Shown here piece after piece: positions 55,601-64,000 of a stretch of DNA of 64,000 nucleotides (positions are counted from its first letter, which is position 1; each line of letters starts with the position of its first letter). Below the pieces are notes generated by a model. The model was given only the letters and a program-made list of their open reading frames with translations. It did not search any database and had not been told where the DNA came from. The stretch spans positions 806,001 through 870,000 of the forward strand of contig JAPXFQ010000132.1 of assembly GCA_028564705.1 (NCBI GenBank), read 5' to 3'. The stretch is from Apricaphanius iberus (Eukaryota > Chordata > Actinopteri > Cyprinodontiformes > Aphaniidae). The translations under genes and the position numbers were made by a program.

Positions 55601-56079
55601 AGTTTTAATTTCATAGTAAATTGGAACACAGATATCTGGGCAACTTTTACTGAAAGTTAGACTTGCATGCTCCCAAATCTGCATTTCATTTATTCATTGA
55701 CCTTGACTAAACATGGCAAATAGTTTCAAGGAGTGACACAAATCATGTTCTTGTAGTTGAGACAAGAAAATATAATTTGGTTAATACCCCTTTGGACATC
55801 AAGTAAAATTTTGTAATTCATTTTGTAAATAACTTTTAAGCAGGTCTCAGACATATATTTTTAGAAAGCCCATGTTTGATGAAATATTATAATCTTAAAA
55901 GATGTGCTTCCATGAGCTGGAAGGAGAAAAGCATCATACTTAACATAATGAACGCTTTTAAATTAGTCTGTGTAATTAACCTATATAATCTGTTTCAATC
56001 AGAGAATTTAGATGCTGAAATAAATCAACTTTTCAAGAATATTCTATTGTATTGAATGAGTCACTAGTTTATTGCTGAC
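55601..56079. other. No recognisable feature
   Basis: Nothing supportable seen. Confidence 0.4.
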
Positions 56080-56420
56080 CTAACTACTGACCTAAACTAA
56101 CAAGCCAAGCAAGGAGAGGATTAACCAGAGAATCTGCGACAAAGACCATGAGAACTCTGGAGGAGCTGAAGAGGTCCATATCTCAGGTGTTTTTTTGAAA
56201 GAAAGCCATGAAAGTCGTATTTAAAGTTTTCCAAAATTATGCGTGGGGAGCAGCAAACATGTGAAAGAAGTTGGTCTAGTCAGATATTTGGACCTTTTGA
56301 AACAAGCCAGTGGTAGCATAATACTGTGGGGATATCTTTCTTCAGCAGAAGCTGTTCAGAGTCGATGGGGAGATACTTAAAGCTAATTCCAGGGAAATCC
56401 CGGTGAAGGTGGATGCTGCA
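56080..56420 (+). pseudogene. Tc1-like transposase gene scrap
   Basis: The order 'ctggaggagctgaagaggtccatatctcaggt', 'gaaagaaagccatgaaag', 'cagcaaacatgtgaaagaag...ggtctagtcagat', 'actgtggggatatctttcttcagcag', 'gttcagagtcgatggggagata' follows the coding sequence of a widespread fish Tc1 transposase with large internal deletions. No frame is open. Confidence 0.7.
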
Positions 56421-56459
56421 AAGACCTAAAACTAGAGTAATTCTTCATTAAATCTGATT

Positions 56460-56508
56460 GTTTTTTTGTTGTGTGTGTTTTTTTTTTTTTTTGGGGGGGG
56501 GGGGGGGT
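56460..56508. repeat. Poly-T / poly-G run
   Basis: About 16 T's followed by about 16 G's; likely variable in length. Confidence 0.9.
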
Positions 56509-56574
56509 TGCACACAAGAATTTACTCATTTTAGTTCCCTTATGTGCAAAGCAAGTATAAACCTATCCCAGAAG

Positions 56575-56768
56575 TAACTGGACTGAGCTTATATAGCACT
56601 TGTCTGGTCGTGATGACCACTGAGGGCGTTTTATGTTGGAGCCACATTCTTCCATTCACACATTATTTGGGTTTAAGTTACTTGTAAAGGAACATGCCAC
56701 AAGAGGAAGCTGGAACTGAACCTACCACCCTCCAATTCCAAAACAACTACTCTACCTACTGAGCCGCA
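56575..56768 (-). mobile_element. tRNA-derived SINE, third type
   Basis: Minus strand starts 'gcggctcagtaggtagagtag', an A-box-like region, followed by a B box GGTTCAGTTCC (two mismatches), and ends in 'cagtggtcatcacgaccagacaagtgctatataag', a tail shared with a common LINE. No clear target duplication. Confidence 0.6.
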
Positions 56769-57071
56769 CTCATTTCCCAAAAGGCCTGGAGGCGTAAATG
56801 TTGCTAAAGCCGGATCTACACTTTGATTTAGTGAGTCTGTGTACAAATAGACACTGTTCATCGGTACTTCCAGCAGATACCAAACAGGTTTTTTATAAAG
56901 AAACAGAAAAATAAGGCTGGAACAAACCCATCTGGAACCACCATGAAGGACATCCTTTGTGTTAATGTGCCCGACCCAACTCCAGTTTGTTTACATGTGT
57001 GAGAATGTGTGCATTTTTGTCCACACTGTATAAGGCTTTGTCCAGAAACTGCTTCCAAATGTGGGAACGGA
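56769..57071. other. No recognisable feature
   Basis: Nothing supportable seen. Confidence 0.35.
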
Positions 57072-57092
57072 TGCTGCTGCTGCTGCTGCTGC
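57072..57092. repeat. (CTG)n microsatellite
   Basis: Seven uninterrupted CTG units. Confidence 0.9.
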
Positions 57093-59318
57093 AGAGACGG
57101 CATAATTTAGAGGTGATCATCCAAGAAGCAGCAGCAGAGAGCTGTGGGACACACATGAAAATGCCCTTCCACTGTTATGATGCTGCTTTATAGCGCAGGA
57201 CAGGGCCGTGAAATAAAAATTCACTTGTGTGTGTAAAAGTCATAACAAACATTTTACAGCCCCACAAAAATCACTCGTGACCTGTGTTCACAACCCTGCG
57301 CACACACCTGAGTCATTACATCCTGTACCAATAAGACACTACGCGAGTTAATGAGGCAACTAGGTTTATAGCCAAAGTATGCAGACATCTGAGCATACAC
57401 ACAGCTGGGTGTGTAATATACCAGCTGCCGTTGGCTTAACACACAGCGTGCTGAAGAGGAAGGGAGCCGAATTTTGCCCAGCGGCATAATTGTAATTAAT
57501 GGCGCCCATTCTGTCCAGAGCTATATTTGAAAATAGGGATTTTCTGAAGGACCAGCAGGCCTGTGTACACTGCGTCGCTCTGTATGCAATGTGACAAATC
57601 AATACTGTAGACCTCACAGGACTGAAAGACAATAAAGGTGAAGAGTTGTCAGCAAGTCAAGATACCCGAGGAGAAAACTTTGCTCCTCAAACTCATCTGC
57701 TTTACTTTTCTTCCTGAGGTTTGAGTCCCTTGTGGGAATGTGTGGCTGATAAAGTAAAAAAGGTTTCCACCAAGATGGAAATTTCTGGTTAACTACAGCT
57801 AACGGAATGATAGTAAATGAGATAGAGAAACAAAATAAGCAGCTTTACATAATGAAGTTTCTCTCCTTTGGTCTGGATGAGTGACAGAACCGATCGATCT
57901 GAAACACCTGCTTTGCTAACGCCTCAACTTTGTAAATTCATTCATGCCTTCTGCTTGTATTGATGTAAACAAGAGGCAAAAAATAACCAGCGACATGAAT
58001 ATTAATACGATAACAATCGATAGTACTAATATGGGAGAAACAGGCAAACAAGTACAAGCTTAGCATGCTGACAATCTTCTCTCTCTAAATTCAAATACAG
58101 TTGAAACCAGATATGTACTAGATACACTCTAAATATACCCATTATTCTGCACTTTATGATGTTAAGTTAGACCATTTTTTTCCTTTTTTAATGATTAACA
58201 CAACCGTTTCTGTTCTATTCTAAAGATATGAGAGACATCTATATTTAATATGCTTTAAACTCAGAAGTTCTCATACATTTCTTTAGTACCTGCAAGAGTT
58301 GCTGTTTTAATTAACTGGTAAAACATTTTGCATTTCCATCCGTACAATAGCTTTCTTGAATATTGGCCAAATTTTGTTAGGATTAGGGTCAGATAGACTG
58401 AGTGGAGTGTTGTGTGGGAACTACACCCAAACGCAGTGGAGAACGGGCGATCGTCAGGAAGAAGTATGGTATTTATCTAGTAACATCCAAAGCACCAAGC
58501 AGCTCTAGCTGGAAGATCCGTGTTACCGTGTGTTGCAGACGGCAGATGGAAGGAAAGATCTGAGGATGGGTAAAACACACAACACCCAGAGGAATGGACG
58601 ACCTGAAGGATTAAAGAAGACAGAGCAAGGGACATGAAGGCCTGCCAGGCCTTTCGAACGAAGACCATCAGACCTTAGTCCAGTAAAGGGACGCCATGCC
58701 GGGCTGCCCGCCAGAATTCCAGTTCCTCAGTGGGCACCCTCATGGCCGGCCGCCCGAACGTCAAGGGCGTACCCACAAAGACTAAAAAAAGAATCAAGAA
58801 GGACGAAGAAAGAGATCCAGGATGTCCCTATTTTTTATTTGCCTTACATTAACATTTAAAAATTATGTTAACAAACAGAGCACTTCTGGGAAGTACTGAA
58901 CAATCAAGTAATAAAAAATATTAATTATTCACATTTTTACTTTAATACAATAGCCTAAACATAAGAAAGCCTTGTATAGTAACAAATAGCACCTCACATT
59001 ATATAAACTTAATAAAGAGAAAGTATATACATATCAGGAGTCATGTTAACTGAATATTTTCTGGATTTGACCGGTTTAGAATGGCGAATGAAAAAAATCT
59101 GAAGGCTGTCATTCATCTTTATAGATTCGTTTTCCTGTTTCAACTTGGTGTAAATTCACAGATACTTTTCAACTTTAAATACGGATTCCAGGTAAATAAA
59201 TCAATTAAACAAAAGATTCCCAGACACTTTGATGGAGGAATGTTGCTGACCGGGAGCTGACTGCATGTTGCAAAGTTTCTGTGAGATATTTCGATGCGCG
59301 ACTTCTTTTGCAGCTACG
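57093..59318. other. No gene; GC-richer patch at 58395-58800
   Basis: 57250-57640 looks unique and is discussed as a possible conserved element. 58395-58800 is GC-richer and resembles LTR-retroelement leader sequence of fish, but no ends or frames support it. Confidence 0.35.
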
Positions 59319-59405
59319 ATGTGTGCCAAGCACCTGCTGCTGCTTCTTTCCTCCTGCTGGCTTTTTCTGTCACTGAAGTGTAGCTTGTGGATCAGGAAAC
59401 TGTTT
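59319..59405 (+). CDS. Candidate signal-peptide exon
   Basis: A splice-acceptor-like 'cttcttttgcag' runs to 59313, then ATG at 59319 opens 29 codons: MCAKHLLLLLSSCWLFLSLKCS and seven more residues. A GTGAGT donor follows at 59406 in phase 0. A short N-terminus, a long leucine-rich hydrophobic core and small residues after it fit a secretory signal peptide, as found in first coding exons of secreted or membrane proteins. No downstream exon could be matched. A chance frame is quite possible. Confidence 0.25.
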
Positions 59406-60663
59406 GTGAGTCTTTTAGACTTCTGATCGGTTTTATTGGAGTTTGAGGAATGTTTCCTAATTTTAAAACTTTGGCTGAAGCGATGCGTAATTCCTGTCTC
59501 CAGTGTGGCAGCGCTTGGATACAGGCGTCCAGAACAACATCTAAACCCTCATGAGAACCATCTGTCCAAGGCAAAAATCCTAAACCTGATGACAACAACC
59601 TCATCTCACTATTTGATTACACACAGATGTGCATTATGGTTCTATGTGGAGCAGGAACCGTGGCAGGTGTATTCTACATGCAATTGTTTAATTCAACTTA
59701 ACAAGTAGTTCTTTGTTCAGCTTGTTTGGATTGAATATTATTTAAAGACAATAAAAAATAAATACTATTGGATATATTAACTCCTGGGAGTAGAGATAGG
59801 CACTAGTCCTTACCCACATAGAATAAAAAATTGACAGGTACACACACACACACACGGTGCTCGGTGTTTGTCTGTGCACCATCTTAGAGATTGTAGTTAA
59901 TAGGAGTTATTTCGACCTCAACTCTTCATTTTTTTGCCTGCTTTGGCTGAAGTTACATAAAGTGCTGCCTCCTAGTAGCAAAACTGAAACACTCTCCCTT
60001 GTGTTTCTTGTCTCTTCTTAGCTTTGTGTGGACATGTTGTTAATTCAAAGCTTCATTCTTTTATATTTAAATTTGCAGGTTTAATTAAAGACTGCAAAAA
60101 CTTAACCAGATAATGCTTGTTTCGACTGTGAAGATTTGATCGTGGGAATTGCTCCGTCTATCGATGCATCGAATGTTCGACTATTAGGGGTCACCCCTAA
60201 AAATTATAAAAGTTTGATTGAAACAATGATTAGGTCATGATGATTTCAGGAACTGGGAAACCTGTACAGCGAATTGGAGACGTAAAGAATTGCAGGTGGA
60301 GATATCCAGAGGTGATATAGAGCCTAGGATTGATTCAGACTGTCTGAATGTACTCAGGTGAAGCGTACCTGAAAGATGGTGGATTGAACGGCAGAGAGAG
60401 AGAGAGCTAGGAGTCCGGGAAGGCAGAGCATGGAGATGGACCATAGAGGAGCTCGCAGATGGAACGGAAACCAAGGCTTGCAGAGAAGCTGGAGAATTGA
60501 TTGTGAGGAAAACTTGGAAGTAGCACAAACAAATTTCAGCTGGTAAGGCACTGGAGGTGGGAAAAACTAGAAACTCCAGTGGAGACTGTCGGGGTTGAAA
60601 ACTTTTACTCTTTACTACTTTTGCTGGATAAACTCCTTCTTCAATCAGGAACTGTTATTTGTA
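59406..60663. other. No recognisable gene
   Basis: Contains a short (CA)n at 59841-59855. A 'taggggtcacccctaa' palindrome at about 60184-60200 could be a decayed hAT end. Confidence 0.35.
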
Positions 60664-61591
60664 TGTTTTAGAGGACCCGACGCTCCTCAGCGTAACCGTT
60701 TCAGAATAAAACTCAGGGACAGAGAGAAACAACACAATCACACAACAGAATTCTGTTTAAATGTGCACCTGAATTCAGCTGGAGCCAGACCAAAGTCTGA
60801 CTGAATTCTTGACAGTGGAGCCCTCTTTTATTGAAGAACAACAAAAAAGGATTCATAGTTGGACACACCTAGTATTTTTTCACAGTTAAAACTCAGTGAC
60901 CTGTCGTTCCACATACACATGAATGGTCAGTAAAAGAAGCACAGTTTTCCATAGCCTTTTGCTTCCCCGAGACCTTGAACAGTCTTGTATCCTCCCTAAG
61001 AAGTATTTTCTCCAAAGTGTTTTACAAACACCCGCTTTTATGGGGGTCGTAACCTCAGATTTCTTTTCTTCCTGTTCGAGCACAGTCTGCTGCAATTTAT
61101 CAGTTCCTGATCTAAACAAAACCTGGTATAAATGTAAGATTGTTTTTACTTCAAACCCTGTTCTGGTCCAATACTTCTCTGTGAAAACAAGTTGTCCTTC
61201 ACTGTGAAACCAGCTTTGTTACTTTCTGAAATAATAAGGCAGGTTATATGAAACTACATATAAAAATGTTTACCCACATATACGTAAAACAGGTTATAGA
61301 AAAATGCATATAAAAGTGTTCAGAAAGATATGGTATTCATCAAGACACAACAGCTTAGAGCTTTATCAAAAATGGTTCAAACTCAGACAATTAATATCTG
61401 ACGGCCAGCTCCTTATATCCAGCCAGTGATAAGGCTCAATGCGGCAGAGAACAGCAGGCTGCAGAGAGACGGCTCCGCCCCCAGCTTGGTTCGATGGACA
61501 GGTCCTCTGTTCACACAGGACCTCTGAGTGGATTTATCCAGTAAGGTGGAGAAAAAAGTCAAACAAAGACAAACAGCACAACCTCCTAACA
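60664..61591 (-). mobile_element. LTR-like sequence
   Basis: On the minus strand it starts TGTTAGGAGG and ends CTCTAAAACA, so it has TG...CA ends, with a TATA-like 'ggatataagg' near 61410 and an AATAAA near 60825. A hairpin (GAATTCAG...CTGAATTC) lies at 60771-60808. No matching 4-6-bp flanks and no primer-binding site were found, so it may be a solo LTR or an unrelated repeat. Confidence 0.35.
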
Positions 61592-61637
61592 CCGCAAATT
61601 AAAACGTTTTAAGGCGGGAGAAGGGCACCACCTGCAG

Positions 61638-61645
61638 AAGCTCAT
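61638..61645 (+). repeat. hAT target-site duplication AAGCTCAT (left)
   Basis: Repeated exactly at 62333-62340. Confidence 0.9.
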
Positions 61646-62332
61646 CAGTGTTGGGCAAGTTACACAGAAATTGTAATATATTTCACATTACTAGTTACAA
61701 TGTCAAAAATGTAATATGTTTGCATTACATATTACTGTCTTAAAAATGTCACTGAGTTACACTACTTTAAGTTACTTTTGGCAAAACATCTTAAATATCT
61801 AACACGACTTCTAACCACTGTAACTTCAATGTACATTTTACACAAGTGTCACACCACAAATACTGTATTTTAAACACAATTTTATTAAAATTAAGTCTCT
61901 AGCTCCTTTGCATGCCTTCTATTTCATGGTAATGTTTGTTAACTCTAATCAAAATAAGGTGCTGAAAGTACTCATCACAAAGATGGTTGACAAAGATTAG
62001 AGGTCTGAAGTCTTACAGCAGATGGTTAGGAAAACAGTGTGAATAATGTTTAAACGTACAGTCGGATCGTTTCCTCAGCCATCCTGATTCTCTGATGTTT
62101 TAGTTTTGAGCAACAGGAAGTGGATCTTGTTCTATTAGTTGTTTAGTTGATCTTGTTTCATTAGTTGGCCAGAATTTTTTTTTAAATGCATTTGTAACTT
62201 GAGTTTCTGACATTGTAACTAGTAATATATTGCTGTATATTTTGTAAGTAATGCATTACATTACTCAGTTACTGAAAAAAGTAATATATTCCTGTAACTA
62301 ATTACTTTTGTAATGCATTACTCCCAACACTG
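61646..62332 (-). mobile_element. Non-autonomous hAT element, copy B
   Basis: The 687-bp element starts CAGTGTTGGGCAAGTTACAC and ends with the inverted CCCAACACTG. It is the reverse complement of copy A (29376-30064) along its full length with scattered differences. A perfect 8-bp duplication shows hAT-type insertion. No frame. Mobility would need a transposase from elsewhere. Confidence 0.92.
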
Positions 62333-62340
62333 AAGCTCAT

Positions 62341-64000
62341 ACACTACCAAACAAAATGACTGCTGCTGTAATAAAGCAGAAACTCTACAGCAAACATAGA
62401 AAAATAGGCTTGATCGTAGAAACAGCACAAAGATCTGTGTCCTGATCTTATTTAGTTTTAAAATATATTGATCTCTCTGTGGTCCCGCTCTCTCATTGTT
62501 CCCTCTACATCTCTCCTCTCCTCCCTCTCATCCGTCGCTTTCTTATTTCAGAGGCAGCAGTTGCCAGGGTAACTGACATTAATTCATACGGCCATCGATT
62601 CACTGCTCTGCTTATTACTATTTACCTCTGCAGGCCTCTGTGTATTTGTGCATTTGAAGCTTAACTGCAGCACATCGTCTGTGCATTTGCGCTCTTCGTG
62701 ACTTCCGTCTGTCTTCATTAGCGTTCGACGTCATTTCGTTAGATGGAGACAGGATTTGGTTTTTCCTTCCCAAGTGCAAGCTCAGGAACCTGGTGCTGGA
62801 GCAGGATTTCAAATATTCACTCCCCCTTTTGTTAGATTGTTTCCTCAAGAACAGGAAACCTGGGAAAAGTGAGGGATAAAAGGAGAGAGCAATCTGGGCA
62901 AACCGGCAGCAGCTCCTGAGTATAAGGTCACTCTGTTTAACAGCATGGTGGACTATATGGTTCAGTTTTCTGCCTACAAGGTCCCATCTTCTGCATCATT
63001 TCTTCTCTCTTCTCTCTGCACACACACACACACACACACCTGACTTCATTATCTGCGATGGGGATGTCAGCAGCAGCAACCATGGTAACAAGTAGCGAGA
63101 AGAAGACTGTTGAGATTCACAGCCACTTCACACCAACGCAGCATCATTAATGTCATTTAACTCACCCCTTGGTGACACTTTGTATCTACCCGTCTGTTTT
63201 CCAGAGTCGCTTCCCTCATCCCCCCCCTTCCTATGTTTCACTTTTCTCTCATCCATCTGTCACATTGTCTCCCTCTGAGTCAGGCTTTTTACGCCAGGCT
63301 TCACCGATGACTCACAATACCTGGTTACTTCCTAAAATTGTGAGTGTTTCCGTGGTATCGGTGCATGCCTATATCCCAGTCCTGCAGTCTCATTACTACA
63401 CAGCTGCAGTGGAGTCACTGTGGGGGTTAATCAGTGACATTTCTACCTTTATTTCAATTGATGCATAAATAACGATTCCTTGCAGCGGAACACCTTCGCT
63501 GCAATGCGGTGGTGTGGTCCATAGGATGTTCCACTCTAGAAAATGAAGGAGTTGCCATTTAGAAAAGGACACAGGTCGTCTTTATTCGACTCTTTCATGC
63601 TGCTTTCCTGCTGACCTCCTGCAGTTTTCTGAGAGTAATTCTTTACATCACCGCAGAGTTTATCACATTCCACCAGAATGCGTTTTCAAAATGTGCAGTC
63701 TAACAAACTTTTACTCAATTAAAGGATTCATGCAGCTAAACTGACCATTTATGTAAAAAATCAAGAAATCAAGCAGACCTCGGTGTAATTAATAAACATT
63801 GATGCTGAGAATTATTTTATTATTGTAGGAGTTTCAAGTCAGATAATTCAACTTTACCAAAAAAAAGAGTCTGGCAACAGAGACAGAAAGGGCAGACAAT
63901 TAAAGAAACCATATGTGGCTGTAGCTGATAAATAGAGTAACAGTGCCATCTGCTGGTCTTAAAGAGGACACTCTGCAATGAAACATCATCCCACTGCCTT
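62341..64000. other. No recognisable gene
   Basis: Contains (CA)n at 63019-63039 and T/C-rich tracts. The stretch 62550-62670 looks complex and unique and is discussed as a possible conserved element. Confidence 0.4.
63019..63039. repeat. (CA)n microsatellite
   Basis: About ten CA units. Confidence 0.9.

Noticed and set aside
1..64000. CRISPR arrays, operons, phage or bacterial genes
   Set aside because: No regularly spaced repeats, no tightly packed co-directional frames and no bacterial start signals. Everything recognised is eukaryotic mobile DNA.

Overview
The window reads as non-coding nuclear DNA from a teleost fish. It is AT-rich and contains no operons, no bacterial ribosome-binding sites and no long host reading frame. 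It is crowded with transposon families typical of fish: Rex1, L2-type and RTE-type LINEs, a Penelope-like element, Tc1, hAT and PIF/Harbinger DNA elements, tRNA-derived SINEs and retroviral-type LTR pieces. I could not confirm a single host gene. The best host-exon candidate is a small signal-peptide-like exon at 59319-59405, and it is weak. The species cannot be named from the sequence.

Layout: 1-2.9 kb has no recognisable feature. 2.9-7.0 kb is a minus-strand L2-type LINE lying 5'-end to 5'-end against a plus-strand Rex1 LINE. 9.4-14 kb holds hAT and MITE-like pieces, one (9903-10378) with a perfect 8-bp target duplication. 15.8-17.1 kb holds a second Rex1 tail and the dead start of a helicase-like gene, whose Walker-A lysine codon has become a stop. 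21.3-22.1 kb holds a retroviral-type LTR edge with a tRNA primer-binding site and an overlapping gag-like frame on the opposite strand. 22.3-28.3 kb is a nested stack: a Penelope-like element broken by two MITEs and by an LTR, the LTR in turn broken by a 3.3-kb hAT element with a GC-rich core.

29-33 kb holds a hAT MITE with target duplication, an old SINE, and a hAT remnant with a BED zinc-finger exon that was itself hit by an L2 tail. 35-38 kb holds a LINE scrap, a perfect hairpin and a SINE with a 12-bp duplication. 39.9-41.6 kb is the only element that looks intact: a Tc1 transposon with an open transposase frame, all three DDE residues, long terminal inverted repeats and a TA duplication. 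42.2-43.9 kb is a spliced SANT/Myb-like pseudogene split by a Harbinger-type MITE flanked by TTA. 44.7-56.5 kb holds a LINE endonuclease scrap, a TTAA-flanked element, an RTE-type LINE, several SINEs, a second L2-type LINE and Tc1 scraps. The rest to 64 kb has an LTR-like stretch, a second copy of the 29-kb hAT MITE in the opposite orientation, and unannotated DNA.

The genes do not work together as a system. Apart from the Tc1 transposase, every protein-coding trace is a decayed fragment of a mobile element or mobile-element-like gene. The value of the window is its insertion chronology, which can be read from target duplications and from reading frames that resume across insertions. All family names rest on protein motifs and terminal sequences read by eye, with no database search.
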